Of a stretch of 64,000 nucleotides of DNA, positions 1 through 11,600 are shown in pieces. Position numbers and translations under genes: made by a program. Origin of the DNA: an uncultured Algibacter sp. (lineage in GTDB: Bacteria; Bacteroidota; Bacteroidia; Flavobacteriales; Flavobacteriaceae). Position 1 is the stretch's first letter; each line of letters opens with the position of its first letter. The stretch covers positions 310,001-374,000 of the forward strand of contig CANMQH010000001.1 in NCBI GenBank assembly GCA_947499935.1, given 5' to 3'. The notes under the pieces were generated by a model. It ran no database searches. It was not told the origin of the DNA and worked only from the letters and a program-made list of their open reading frames with translations.

Positions 1-46
1 TTTCATAATTCTATTAAATATCTTATAACAATATAGGTAATCTTAG

Positions 47-3000
47 CTAGTTATTTATCTTAATAAATTGTGGATAATCATTGTTTTTTACTACAACCAT
101 AAATTTAGAATTCCCAATTGATATTGATGAAAAATCTTTAACATCTCCTGTGATGTATAAACCACTTTTAATACTTGAAACAGAAGTAAAGCCTCCCTTT
201 CCATCACCTTTTAGGTATAGACCAATACTAGAGTCGTTTCTTGGGGTTTCAATTTCAGAAGCATATAAATTTCCGCCAATTACAATGTCTTTAAAACCAT
301 CTTTATCAATATCATCCGAGATAATTTTGTTTACTGATGAAAACTGTGCCTCATTTGGTAATTGGGTTAATTTAAATTTTCCATTACCTAAATTTTCAAT
401 ATAACTACTTGCGAAATTTTGTACCTTATAGTGTATTTCGGCGTTATTTAACGCGTCTTTTCCATATACATCAGTTAAACCAGCTGTTGAAAATGAATTA
501 TAGTCTTTAAATTTAGATTTTAATGCAGGTATTTGCTGCGATGAACATGACTTTCCGCGAACTGGAAATAACTTACCAAAATTATAATAACTGAGTACAA
601 TATCTTTTCTGTTATTATTATCAAAATCATCTGCATGTACTTCAAAAGGTTCTTCAGCTGATGCTTTGTATTTATAGTTTAAACCTAAGTTTCCAACTAC
701 ATAATCGATGTCTCCATCATTATCAAAGTCATCTTGTGTAATACTAGACCACCAACCGTTTGTGTTTTCTAGATTAGTTGATTCAGTTACATTTTCAAAT
801 ACGCCATTTTTATTACTGTAAAATAGTATAGGTGTCCACTCGCCAACCACTATAAGATCTAATGTTCCATTACCATCAAAATCGGTCCAGTTAGCATCTG
901 TAATCATACCTAAATTATCCAAATCTGGCGCTAATTGCAATGTTACATCTTTAAAAATGCCATCTTGATTTTGTAAAATATAACTTTTTGTTGGCCATGG
1001 ATATTGACCAGGTATTAGTCGCCCTCCTACAAATAAATCTAAATCGCCATCTGCATCATAATCTCCAGCTACAACTCGGGACCCACTCGTTATTATGGTT
1101 GGTAATGCTTTAATGTTTTTTGTAAAATCACCTTTTCCATCATTAATATATAAACGGTCTTGAAATTTCGAAACATCTCCATTTTTTTCGTTTCCACCAC
1201 TTACTACATACAAATCTAAATCTCCATCTTTATCTGCATCAAAAAACAAAGCGCCCATGTCTTCTTTATTTTTATCAGCTTCCCAAATATCTACATTAGC
1301 TTTATTGAACTTTCCTTCTGAATTTTGAATATATAGTGCACCTGCTTGTTGTAATGCTCCACCAATATAAAAATCCTCTAATCCATCTGAGTTTACATCT
1401 GCTACAGCTACTCCAGATCCTAACATTGATGTTTTGTGTGGCAAAAGAGGTTCGAAAAAATAATCGTTATAATTATTCTCTTTGTGTTTAAAATCGACGT
1501 TTACTGAGTCTAATTGTACTGTTTCGAATACTAATTTTTGTTCTTGTAATTCTTTTTTAAACCTCTTAACTGTTGAAAAATCTATTTCTAAATTCTGATT
1601 GGATTTTACATCTTTTATTTCTGAAACATCACCATTAGGCCATACTACTTTTACTAACGAGGCACTTTCCTCTTTACCCAAACCAAAGTGCAGTACTGGA
1701 GCAATAGACGATTGAAAGCCTCTACTTAATGTAAGCTCACTATATTGTTGTAAATTATCTGAAGACACATATACTTTAGCGCCTAAACCGTTTATATTGT
1801 CTTTAGGGCCTTTGAGTGTTACTTTTAAAAAATTATTTTCAGCAACATTATTATTTCTGTAAACAGAAGCTTTTTGGTCTATATTATTGATGATAAAGTC
1901 TAAATCGCCATCATTATCTAAATCTGTATATACTGCACCATTAGAAAATGTTTTTTCTTCCCAGCCCCATTCTTTTACTACATTTTTAAAAGTAAGATCT
2001 TTATTGTTTTTAAATACATAATTTGACACCTTTTCGGAAGGAATTTGTTGAATTTCTTCAGCAGATAATTTAACACCCCCAAAATGATTTCTAGACTTTA
2101 ATTTTAAAAAATAATCTCTATTATTTATGTCACGCCTCGTACCATTAGATATGGTAATATCTTTCCATCCATCGTTATCTAAATCTGAAAAAAGAATAGA
2201 CCAACTCCAGTCTGTTGTGGATATTCCTGCTATTCTTGATACTTCACTTAAAATTGGATTTCCATTGGCATCATTACCTCTATTAAGTTGAAGGCAATTT
2301 TGCATATATTGGTAGTTCAAACCTGCATTTACCATTTTTGTAAACCCTACAGGATTCATGCTAGACATATTGGATTTTGATCTTCTATTGTCTTCAGGTG
2401 TCATATCTACTTGAGCAATATCAAGCATGTTATCGTTGTTATAATCTGCAATATCTGCGCCCATGCCATATTGAGCGGTATGCTTTAATGATGATAAGGC
2501 TACTTCATTAAAAGTTCCATTTTTATTATTTATATACATAAAATCTGCCGAATCAAAATCGTTGGATACATATATATCTTTCCAACCATCATTATTAAAA
2601 TCTGAAACTGTTGCACTTAATGACAGTCCAAAATTTAATATTCCTGCATCCATAGTAACATCTGTAAAGGTATTATCTCCATTATTTTCGTACAAAATAT
2701 CCGAATCTTGAAGTTTAGGATTATTTAATTTATAATGATATAATGCTACAGGACTATTAAAAGGTGTTGGCGAGTAATTAGCAAGATATAAGTCTAAATC
2801 ACCGTCATTATCATAATCAAAAAATGTACTTTGTGTAGTATGACCGTTATGGTTTATTCCATATTCGGAAGCTCTTTCAGTAAATGTTAAATCACCATTA
2901 TTTACATATAATACATTGTTTCTATTCTCTCCTTTTCCAGATACACTAACATAAATATCTAAATACCCATCGTTATTAATATCTACCATTGTTGAGCCAG

Positions 3001-3331
3001 TAAACCATCTATCGTCACCTTTTACTCCTGAAGATTCTGTTATGTCTTCAAACTTAAAATCGCCTTTATTTAAGTATAGCGAATTGGATTCCATATTTGC
3101 TGTAAAAAACAAATCTATAAGACCGTCGTTATTGACATCGCCAGCAGAAATGCCTCCTCCCATATACATATATGGGTAATTAAAATAGTTTAAGCTGTCG
3201 GTTTCTATTATATTATTAGAAAACTCAACACCCGAATCCTTTGAAAGTATTTGGCTAAATTGCTTTTTTACTTGTTTTTGACAAGAAAAAAACAACGTTA
3301 AAATTATAAAACCAAAGTAAATTTTCTTCAT
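47..3331 (-). CDS. FG-GAP/VCBS repeat lipoprotein with ASPIC/UnbV domain
   Basis: Predicted secreted lipoprotein of 1094 residues, with a short hydrophobic leader and a lipobox ending at Cys17. Many calcium-binding loops of the form DxNxDGxxD (near residues 65, 117, 172, 243, 383, 471 and through the C-terminal half) indicate two FG-GAP/VCBS propellers. Between them, about residues 514-575, is an ASPIC/UnbV segment (GLGAKV, then SRGFQSS and WPNGDVSEI). Such proteins often sit beside SusC/SusD pairs in Bacteroidota and are thought to bind glycans at the cell surface; no enzymatic role is known. It follows SusD in the same direction, but a strong terminator lies in the 81-bp gap, so it may be expressed at a lower level or separately. 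Confidence 0.9.
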   Translation of the reverse strand: MKKIYFGFIILTLFFSCQKQVKKQFSQILSKDSGVEFSNNIIETDSLNYFNYPYMYMGGGISAGDVNNDGLIDLFFTANMESNSLYLNKGDFKFEDITESSGVKGDDRWFTGSTMVDINNDGYLDIYVSVSGKGENRNNVLYVNNGDLTFTERASEYGINHNGHTTQSTFFDYDNDGDLDLYLANYSPTPFNSPVALYHYKLNNPKLQDSDILYENNGDNTFTDVTMDAGILNFGLSLSATVSDFNNDGWKDIYVSNDFDSADFMYINNKNGTFNEVALSSLKHTAQYGMGADIADYNNDNMLDIAQVDMTPEDNRRSKSNMSSMNPVGFTKMVNAGLNYQYMQNCLQLNRGNDANGNPILSEVSRIAGISTTDWSWSILFSDLDNDGWKDITISNGTRRDINNRDYFLKLKSRNHFGGVKLSAEEIQQIPSEKVSNYVFKNNKDLTFKNVVKEWGWEEKTFSNGAVYTDLDNDGDLDFIINNIDQKASVYRNNNVAENNFLKVTLKGPKDNINGLGAKVYVSSDNLQQYSELTLSRGFQSSIAPVLHFGLGKEESASLVKVVWPNGDVSEIKDVKSNQNLEIDFSTVKRFKKELQEQKLVFETVQLDSVNVDFKHKENNYNDYFFEPLLPHKTSMLGSGVAVADVNSDGLEDFYIGGALQQAGALYIQNSEGKFNKANVDIWEADKNKEDMGALFFDADKDGDLDLYVVSGGNEKNGDVSKFQDRLYINDGKGDFTKNIKALPTIITSGSRVVAGDYDADGDLDLFVGGRLIPGQYPWPTKSYILQNQDGIFKDVTLQLAPDLDNLGMITDANWTDFDGNGTLDLIVVGEWTPILFYSNKNGVFENVTESTNLENTNGWWSSITQDDFDNDGDIDYVVGNLGLNYKYKASAEEPFEVHADDFDNNNRKDIVLSYYNFGKLFPVRGKSCSSQQIPALKSKFKDYNSFSTAGLTDVYGKDALNNAEIHYKVQNFASSYIENLGNGKFKLTQLPNEAQFSSVNKIISDDIDKDGFKDIVIGGNLYASEIETPRNDSSIGLYLKGDGKGGFTSVSSIKSGLYITGDVKDFSSISIGNSKFMVVVKNNDYPQFIKINN

Positions 3332-3350
3332 ATTTATTTTTTGTTAAGAT

Positions 3351-3386
3351 AAAAAAAAAGGCTTTGAAAATATAATTTTCAAAGCC
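3351..3386 (-). terminator. Rho-independent terminator after susD
   Basis: Stem of 12 bp (3360-3371 with 3375-3386, GGCTTTGAAAAT and its complement) with a 3-nt loop, followed on the minus strand by a run of nine U residues (3359-3351). It lies just after the SusD stop codon and before the FG-GAP lipoprotein gene. Confidence 0.85.
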
Positions 3387-3412
3387 CTCATTAATCAAAC
3401 TAAATCAAAAAA

Positions 3413-4966
3413 CTAATTATATCCTGGATTTTGAACCAAATTAGGGTTAGCACTTAATTCAGAACTAGGTATAGGATATATGTCACGCCCAATAGGCATG
3501 TCTAAACCATAGTTATTCATTATAAAATTTCTCGCTTCACCACTTCTTCTAATCGCACCCCATAGAGAGAATTCACCAGCTAACTCTAGTCTATATTCCT
3601 CTAATAAGGCATCCATTGTTACTGGTTTAGCAGGAGCAGTACCACCCCAAGCTCTATTTCTAACTCTATCAAAGGCAGCTTGAGCTACACCCATCTGTCC
3701 ATCTTTTAAAGCGGCTTCAGAAAGGCTTAATAATGCACCACCGTATCTCATCCAAATATGACCTTGGCCACCAAAAAGAATGTTTCTTCCCCATCCTTCA
3801 ATTGATGGATCTCTCCAAGACTTAATAGCCCAGTACCCTGATCTTGTTTCTGGAGAACCTCCAACCCATGGATTTGCTACTGTACCACATGTATTAATAT
3901 CTACGCCATCATAATTAATTATATCTATTAATGGGTCTGTGTGTTCTTCTCCTGGTGCTATAACCGTTGCTGCTCTTCTTGTATCTCCAGGTTGAAAAGC
4001 ATTGTATAGTTCTTTCGTTGGGATACCGGTAAAACCGCCTCCACCAGTAATATCTGTTGGCATTGCAAATAATTGCAGAATATTTACTTCATCGTTTCTC
4101 CCCCAAGATAAGTCGCCATTTGCAGCCCATTGGATTTCAAAAATAGATTCTTTACCATTTGGGTTGGCTAATGCATGAATATCAAGGAAATTAGCTTCTA
4201 AATCTAAAACAGGACTTTCTTCTAATTTTTGATAAGCATCAACAGCATCTCCATATTGGCCTAACCACATATGTGCATTTCCTAAAACTGTGTAAGCAGC
4301 AGCTTTACTAACTCTACCTTTTTCAGTAACATAAGTCCAAGGTAGCTTATCAACAGCTTCAGTTGCATCTAATACAATTTGTTGAAAAACAGCATCTTGA
4401 GTGTCTCTAGGTTTGAAGAAGTCGTCTGATGTATTGAGTATTAATGGCACACCGCCATAAACTTCAGCTAGATATTGATAAGAAACACATCTTAAAACTA
4501 ATACTTCACCTATCAAACGATTTCCTAAATCAGCACTAATACTTCCAGCTCCAACCGCTTTACGTAAGCCTTCTAATGTTATGTTTGCTCTACCTATTTG
4601 TCTGTAATTGTTAGGCCATATTTTTACAGCAACATCATTTGATGATGGGTCAGCCGAAAAATTTAAATAATCATTAGTTGCAGGGTTCTCATTATTAAAA
4701 AAATCTAGTCCTGTGCTATTTGCCCATCTATGGATTCCTTTAACGTTATACTCTACTGGTAAACCAGGATCTCCTTCCGAATCGTTTTGAAACCCATCGT
4801 ATACACCTGTTACAGCTGCCGTTGCTGTTGCGTCAGAATTAAACACAATATCAAAAGTTAAATCTCGATTATTAGTGTCTACTAAAAAATCATCGGAACA
4901 TCCCATAATAGTAATAAGAGCAACTATTATAAAAACTCTTATTTTGTTTATTTTGTTTTTTTTCAT
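3413..4966 (-). CDS. SusD/RagB family glycan-binding outer-membrane lipoprotein
   Basis: A 517-residue SusD homologue, the surface lipoprotein that lids a SusC transporter and captures oligosaccharides. The leader ends in a lipobox at Cys23 and is followed by SDDF, an acidic export signal that in Bacteroidota sends lipoproteins to the cell surface. The TPR-rich SusD core is visible (AAAYTVLGNAHMWLGQYGDA, then EAALKDGQMGVAQAAFDRVR) and the C-terminus ends with the usual NPGYN-type tail. It starts 14 bp after the SusC stop codon, the standard susCD order. Given the adjacent regulator and nearby hydrolases, it probably binds a sulfated algal galactan; the ligand itself cannot be read from the sequence. 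Confidence 0.95.
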   Translation of the reverse strand: MKKNKINKIRVFIIVALITIMGCSDDFLVDTNNRDLTFDIVFNSDATATAAVTGVYDGFQNDSEGDPGLPVEYNVKGIHRWANSTGLDFFNNENPATNDYLNFSADPSSNDVAVKIWPNNYRQIGRANITLEGLRKAVGAGSISADLGNRLIGEVLVLRCVSYQYLAEVYGGVPLILNTSDDFFKPRDTQDAVFQQIVLDATEAVDKLPWTYVTEKGRVSKAAAYTVLGNAHMWLGQYGDAVDAYQKLEESPVLDLEANFLDIHALANPNGKESIFEIQWAANGDLSWGRNDEVNILQLFAMPTDITGGGGFTGIPTKELYNAFQPGDTRRAATVIAPGEEHTDPLIDIINYDGVDINTCGTVANPWVGGSPETRSGYWAIKSWRDPSIEGWGRNILFGGQGHIWMRYGGALLSLSEAALKDGQMGVAQAAFDRVRNRAWGGTAPAKPVTMDALLEEYRLELAGEFSLWGAIRRSGEARNFIMNNYGLDMPIGRDIYPIPSSELSANPNLVQNPGYN

Positions 4967-4980
4967 AATAATATATTTTT

Positions 4981-7900
4981 TTAAAATTTCAAGTTAAACC
5001 CTAATGTAAAAGTCTTAGATAATGGATAAGCTCCAGCATCTATACCTCTAGTTGTAACACTACTATTACCGTTTCTATCTGTGTTTTGTCCAATTTCAGG
5101 GTCTACTCCTGAATAGTTAGTAATGGTAAATACATTTTGAGCTGTTACATAAAGCCTAAAACTACTTAAGCCCAGTTTTTCGGTAACATTATTTGATAAA
5201 TTGTACCCTAAGTTAAGACTTCTTAGCCTAAGATAAGAACCATCTTCTACAAAATAGCTAGAAGCCCTATTATTTTGAATATTTACATCGTCTATAAGTG
5301 CTCTTGCATAAGTATTAGTTGAACCTTCTCCTGTCCAGCGGTTATTAAAATATTCTGTACTAACATTTGAGAAAGAAGCTGAATTACCATAACCTGAAGC
5401 ACTTTCTAATTCGCGCTTTACTAAGTTTAGAATTTCACTTCCATAAGAACCATAAAAATTTAGTCCTAAATCAAAGTTTTTATAACTAAAATTTAAATTT
5501 AGACTGCCAAAGAAATCAGGTACTGGACTACCAATAGTTGTTCTATCTTCACCATTTACAACACCGTCTCCATTTAAATCTTTAAACTTACGATCTCCTG
5601 GTGATGTATTTACATCTTGTGTTGCTGCTGCATCTATTTCTGCCTGATTTTGAAAAATACCATCTGCTACAAAACCATAAAAAGAACCAACTTCTCCCCC
5701 TACTTCAGATCTAGTTACGTCATACCAAAAACCAGCTTGATCAAAACTATCTAAGAACTCGTTATTAAATACTACTTCGCCAGATTGATTACTAAGATCT
5801 GTAATCTCATTATCTATAATACTAATATTAGCATTAACATCATAAGTAAAATCGCCGTCTCTTTTCTGGTAACCAACTAAAAGTTCAAGCCCTTTATTTA
5901 TAACAGTTCCTCCGTTTTGTGCTTGATTAATAAAACCAGACGTAGTAGGTACGTTTTGTAAAAATAGGAAGTCCCTTGATTCTTTGTGAAAATAGTCAGT
6001 TGCAAAGTATAATCTACCATCTAACAGTTCTCCCTCTAATCCAATATTCGTTTGAGTTTGCGATTCCCAAACCAAGTCTGAATTAGGTAAAAACAATGTT
6101 GCTAAACCTAAAGAACTGTTTGTTGTACCATCAAAACTAAAGTTGGTATCTTTAATTGCCGAAGGCCCACTACTAAATAAAGACAAATACTGGAAAGGAG
6201 CAATACCATCAAAGTTTCCTGTTTCTCCCCAACTCGCTCTAAATTTTAGGACATCAAATACACTATTCTCCATAAAAGCTTCTTCATCAATATTCCATCC
6301 AGCAGCGAAAGACGGGAAAACACCCCATAAATTTTGCGGACTAAAAACGTTACCTACACCATCTCTTCTTATAGTTCCTGTAACATAATATTTTTTATCA
6401 AAATCATAATTTAATCTCGCAAATGTACTTGCTAATGTTCTTCTGTCTGAAAAACCTAACGCATTCTGAATTTCATTAGCAGATCCAATATTTCTAACAT
6501 CGTTATTTAAGAATCCTAATCCTGTAGCTCCTGTAAATTTTCTATATCTTCTTTGTGCAGAAACACCACCTAAAACATTAACAGTATGCTTTTCATTAAA
6601 CGTCTTCTTGTACTTTAACAAATATTCTGCTAACCACTCATTAGTTGTAGATTGATTAGTAGTGTATATTGCATCATTTCTTAAGTCAAGATTACCACTA
6701 CTACGGTAATATTTTGGTTGAAAAAATTCACTTGCAAAATTATCTACTCTAGCTCCAACTTTTAACTGAGTTGAGATACCTCCGTAGATATCCCATTCGG
6801 CATCAATATTAGCCAAAATAGTATTAGTCACATTATCTTGATCATTCTCTAAGGCTCTAGCTACCCAGTTTCTACCATCACGAAATGCTTCTCCTGTTAC
6901 ATCTGGAAAAGCTCCAAAATTACCATTAGCATCTACAGGGAGATTAGTTGGGTTAATGCCACCGTTAAGGTTAGCCTCACCAGCAGGTGCTAAGTGTGGT
7001 ATTGTTGAAAATAAGTTTAATAATCCATCACGCCCTGTGCCTAATGGTTGAAAACTTTGAGATGTTATATATTTTGCGCTTCCTTTTAATCTTAATTTAT
7101 CAGTAATATTAAATGCTCCATTAAGTCCAAAGTCGTATCTTTTATATTGAGACTCTAGAAGTGTTCCTTCTTCTTCAAAAACACCTGTACTAAATGCTAT
7201 TCTAGATTTTTCGCCACCAGCTGTTACATTTAGTGTTGTGCTTTTTGTTGCAGCAGAGCTAAATATTTCATCTTGCCAATCTATGTTTCTTAACGAATTT
7301 GGCGTACTCCAACCTGAATAAGGTATTGCTACACCAGACACATTTATATCTGAGCTACTACTTAGTTCTGTTGCTAAAGCCGAAAACTGATTTACACCTA
7401 AAACATCTACCTTTTTAGGCTTACTACGAATACTATAAAATGAATTTAGCTCTACTTGTATTTTTCCTTTTTTTCCTTGTTTAGTTTGTATAATAACAAC
7501 ACCATTACTCGCACGTACTCCATATAGTGCCGTAGCTGAAGCATCTTTTAATACAGATAGAGACTCAATGGAATTAGGGTTTATAAAAGAAATATCAGTT
7601 GTTGGAAAACCATCAACAATATAAAGAGGTGTTGTGCTACCAAATGAACCAACGCCACGGATATTAACAGACACTGAAGCACCTGGTGCACCAGAATTAG
7701 ATGTTACTTGCACACCTGCTGTTTTTCCTTGTAATGCTTGATCTACTGTTGTAGCTGGAAATGTATTTAACTCTTCTGCTCCTATAACAGCTACAGCACC
7801 AGTTAAATCTTTTTTACTAACTGTACCATAAGCTACAACAACCACCTCATCTAAGGCACTTGTATCTTCTACTAATACTATATTAATAACAGATTTATCA

Positions 7901-8154
7901 CCTACAGAAATCTCTTGATCAACAAAACCTATATAAGTTACTAATAATACGGCATTGGAAGAGACATTTTCTAGTATATACTGACCATCAAAATCTGTTG
8001 ACACTCCATTTGCAGTACCTTTCACCAAAATACTAGCACCTGGAAGCGGAGCTCCACCACTGGTTACCGTTCCTTTTACAGTTTGTGCTTGCAAAAAGCC
8101 ACCGCAGAGTATGACAATTACAAAAAATAGTTTTTTAAATAAAATAATCTTCAT
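4981..8154 (-). CDS. SusC/RagA family TonB-linked outer-membrane transporter
   Basis: A beta-barrel transporter for oligosaccharides powered by TonB. A frame opens further upstream at 8223, but the ATG at 8154 is preferred because it starts the signal peptide directly (MKIILFKKLFF, cleavage after LQAQ). It is followed by a carboxypeptidase-regulatory-like domain (VKGTVTSGGAPLPGASI), a TonB box region (LDEVVVVAYGTVSKKDLTG) and a plug domain (VNIRGVGSF, PLYIVDG, ASATALYGVRASNGVVII). The C-terminus ends in aromatic residues (TLGFNLKF), as outer-membrane barrels do. There is no STN domain, which fits control by the neighbouring hybrid sensor instead of a FecR/sigma pair. Confidence 0.95.
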   Translation of the reverse strand: MKIILFKKLFFVIVILCGGFLQAQTVKGTVTSGGAPLPGASILVKGTANGVSTDFDGQYILENVSSNAVLLVTYIGFVDQEISVGDKSVINIVLVEDTSALDEVVVVAYGTVSKKDLTGAVAVIGAEELNTFPATTVDQALQGKTAGVQVTSNSGAPGASVSVNIRGVGSFGSTTPLYIVDGFPTTDISFINPNSIESLSVLKDASATALYGVRASNGVVIIQTKQGKKGKIQVELNSFYSIRSKPKKVDVLGVNQFSALATELSSSSDINVSGVAIPYSGWSTPNSLRNIDWQDEIFSSAATKSTTLNVTAGGEKSRIAFSTGVFEEEGTLLESQYKRYDFGLNGAFNITDKLRLKGSAKYITSQSFQPLGTGRDGLLNLFSTIPHLAPAGEANLNGGINPTNLPVDANGNFGAFPDVTGEAFRDGRNWVARALENDQDNVTNTILANIDAEWDIYGGISTQLKVGARVDNFASEFFQPKYYRSSGNLDLRNDAIYTTNQSTTNEWLAEYLLKYKKTFNEKHTVNVLGGVSAQRRYRKFTGATGLGFLNNDVRNIGSANEIQNALGFSDRRTLASTFARLNYDFDKKYYVTGTIRRDGVGNVFSPQNLWGVFPSFAAGWNIDEEAFMENSVFDVLKFRASWGETGNFDGIAPFQYLSLFSSGPSAIKDTNFSFDGTTNSSLGLATLFLPNSDLVWESQTQTNIGLEGELLDGRLYFATDYFHKESRDFLFLQNVPTTSGFINQAQNGGTVINKGLELLVGYQKRDGDFTYDVNANISIIDNEITDLSNQSGEVVFNNEFLDSFDQAGFWYDVTRSEVGGEVGSFYGFVADGIFQNQAEIDAAATQDVNTSPGDRKFKDLNGDGVVNGEDRTTIGSPVPDFFGSLNLNFSYKNFDLGLNFYGSYGSEILNLVKRELESASGYGNSASFSNVSTEYFNNRWTGEGSTNTYARALIDDVNIQNNRASSYFVEDGSYLRLRSLNLGYNLSNNVTEKLGLSSFRLYVTAQNVFTITNYSGVDPEIGQNTDRNGNSSVTTRGIDAGAYPLSKTFTLGFNLKF

Positions 8155-8223
8155 ATAAATTAATTTTGAGTTAGTTTTAGTTAGTGATATTTCTTTTTTT
8201 TTAATCCTATCAGTTTCAATCAT

Positions 8224-8611
8224 TCAAATGTTAAAAAAATATTAAAAAAATAATATGAATTTTAAAGCATTAGATGTAACTTTTGATGCGTTTTACACGA
8301 ATAATAGTGTCTAAGCCATATATATTATGTAGAGTACTACATTTTTAATATTTCAATTATAAAAGCGAGTTTAAATACATAATTCTCATTTTACACATTC
8401 CTGAGTTATGCATTCTTTATAAAAAAGAAATATATTTTTAGGATTGATAAATCACTATAATTTAAAATAACAGGTGTTTAAAATTCAAATATGTCTATTA
8501 ACAGATCAAGTAATTAATCTTGAGATTTAAATATGTACGTGTTAAAATTTTCTTATAGTTTAATAAAAAGATAAGACTAAAATAATAGTGAATTTGTAAT
8601 AAATGCTATTA
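8224..8611. other. Intergenic region between susC and the hybrid regulator
   Basis: A 388-bp AT-rich gap upstream of susC and downstream of the regulator gene, both on the minus strand. It must contain the susC promoter. No exact Bacteroidota TAnnTTTG element was found; the closest on the minus strand is TAACATTTG near 8226-8234. A 6-bp inverted repeat (8327-8342, ATGTAG and CTACAT around AGTA) could be a regulator site or a weak hairpin. No gene is recognisable. Confidence 0.4.
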
Positions 8612-11600
8612 CTATTTTATAACCTCAACTTCTTTTGGAAGGACTCCAAAATGACTTTTAAAGCATTTTGTAAAATACGAAGGCGAAGAAAAACCAACCT
8701 TATAACAAACCTCGCTTATATTGCTATTTCCAGTTTCTATAATTTGTTTAGCTCTTAAAAGTCTAATATTTCTAATAAATTCATTTGCTGTTTGATTGGT
8801 CAATGCTTTTATTTTTCTATAAAACTGACTTCTACTCAAATTTAATTGTGCTGCTAATGATTCTACATTTAAATCTGGATCACCAATACTCTCGTTTATA
8901 AAACCTAATACTTTTTCTATAAATTCTTTATCGATAGAGGTCGCATTACTAGTGTCTACATCACTAATAACACTAAAATATTTTTTAAAAATTAATTGCC
9001 TACTTGTTATTAACTGTGATAGTTTTAGCTTTAATAAGCTCATATCAAAAGGTTTAACCATATAGGCATCAGCGCCATTTTCTATACCTTCCATTCTGTT
9101 TTCAATTGTTGTTTTTGCAGTAAGCATTAACAATGGGATATGACTAGTCTTTATATTACTCTTTATATGTTTGCAGAATATAAAACCATCCATTTCTGGC
9201 ATAATAACATCTGTAACAATAATATCTGGAAGAAATTCCTCAGCTAATTTTAATCCTTCTATTCCATTTTTTGCCAATAAAATTTTATATTTATTATTTA
9301 ATTCGTTTTTCAAATAATTACGGAGTTCTGTATTATCTTCAACTATTAATAATGTGCATGAGCTTGTACTTACTTCTTCACCTTGCCTTATTCTCGCATT
9401 TGGATTTGTAACGACAAAGTTTTCTTCCTCAATTAAATCCTCTACTTGTTCTGTTAATATTTGATCTTCATTAAAATGCTTCTTGGCTGCCGGCAAGACT
9501 ACCTTGAATGTTGTTCCTTTGCCGACTTCACTTTTTACTTTTATTTTTCCTTTGTGTAGTTTAACAAAGTTTTGAACTACTTCTAGACCAATTCCTGTAC
9601 CTCCATAGTACGTTTTGTTTAAGTTATCTACTTGATAAAAACGTTCAAAAATCTTTTTTAACTGTTCTTTTTTTAGCCCTGGGCCTGTATCCGAAATTTT
9701 TATTTCTACAGATTTAATTTTCTTTTCGCTATTTGCTAATGGCAAATTCACTAGATCTTCTTTTGATGAAAGATCAACTGTAATAGCTCCACCTTCTGGT
9801 GTGAATTTAAAGGCATTTGATAAAATATTGAAAATTATCTTCTCTAACATACTTTCATCAGCCCATACAGAAATATCTTGAATGTCAGCATCAATAGTAA
9901 GATAAATATTTTTAATAAAGGCTTCTTCCTTAAAGTGGCTTGCAACATTTTTAGTTAATGAGACTAGATTTAACTTTTTTACTCTAATCCTAACTTTACC
10001 TAAATCAAGCTTTCTAAAATCTAGTAATTCATTAATTAATCTGTTAAGTCTATTGGTGTTTTGATGAATTGTATAGTGCTTTTCTTTAACGCGTTGTGGG
10101 AGATTTGAACTATCATTTTTAATAATATCCTCTAAAGGGCCAACGATTAAAGATAGTGGTGTTCTAAATTCGTGCGAGATATTGGTAAAAAATTGAAGCT
10201 TCTTTTCATTTAGCTCCTTTTCTAATAACCTGCTACTTATTTCATTAGCAACAAGTTGCCTGTCTTTAATTCTGTTTTTAGCTACTTTATTTAATAAAAA
10301 TGTTCCTAAAACCAATAAAAGTATATATACAAGTATTGCCCATATTGTTTTCCACCAAGGTGGTAAAATGATGATTTTTAAATGTAATGGTGATTCGTTC
10401 CAAACACCATCATTATTAGCTGCTTTTAGCTTAAAAACATAACTGCCTGCATCTAAATTTGTATAGGTTGCGCTTCTTTTTTTACCAACAAAATTCCATG
10501 AATCTTCATAGCCTTCTAAATAATAAGCATATTCATTTTTTTCAGGTCTTGTGTAATTTATACTCGAATATTCAATGGTAAAAACCGATTGCTTACTATT
10601 TAATGTTAAGCTATCTGTCTTAGAAATCACCTTTCTTAATGGTGATTTTTTTTGATTTGGCATCACACTTTCATTAAACAATTTAAAATCTGTTAAATAT
10701 AATGATGGGGCATTTTTATTAACACTTATATTTAAAGGATTGAAATAATCTACACCTTGAAAATTACCAAAATATATTATACCTTCATTGTCTCTAAATC
10801 CAGAATTAATATTATAGTCATTAGACAAAAGCCCGTCATTATTAGTGTAACTTGTAAAAATATTATTTTTTACGTCTAGTTTTGTAATTCCTGAATTGCC
10901 TGATAGCCATATATTTCCATCCAAACTTTCTACTATACCATTTATATTTTCTTCTACTAAACCATTTAAATTATTGTACCATATAAACGCATTAGCCCCT
11001 CTATCATATTTACACAAACCAGCACCTCTAGTACCAATCCATATAGAATGATCTGAACTTTCAAATATTGATAAAATATTATTAGAGCTATTGTGATTAT
11101 TAAATTCTGAAGGCATCTTATCTCTCATAGAAACAATAGAAAATTGATTATCTTCTTGTTTTTCAATTTTATAAAAACCTGTAGTTGCGCCTAACCATAT
11201 GCTATTTTTACTATCTACTAATACTTTTCGAATTTCTATATTAGATAATGGATGTTCTAAAAAGGGACCAAAATTATAGTAAATAAATTGACCTGTTTTT
11301 GGATTGTAAGAATGTAGTCCACTATTAAAAGTCCCTATCCATATAAGACCTTCTTTATCTTCTGCGATACTTAATATTGTGTTAGAGTCTAAATCCCCAT
11401 TTGTGTTTTCTGAATTATAATTTATAAACCGTTTACTTCCTTTTTTTAGAAAAAACAAGCCTTTATCCCAACTACCAGCCCAAAGGTTTCTATTACTATC
11501 AATAAATAAGCTTTCAATATAATTACTTGTTAAACCCGAATATTTTTGATTGCTTAATGTATTAACATGTATAAACTGATTTGTTTCTTTATCAAATATA

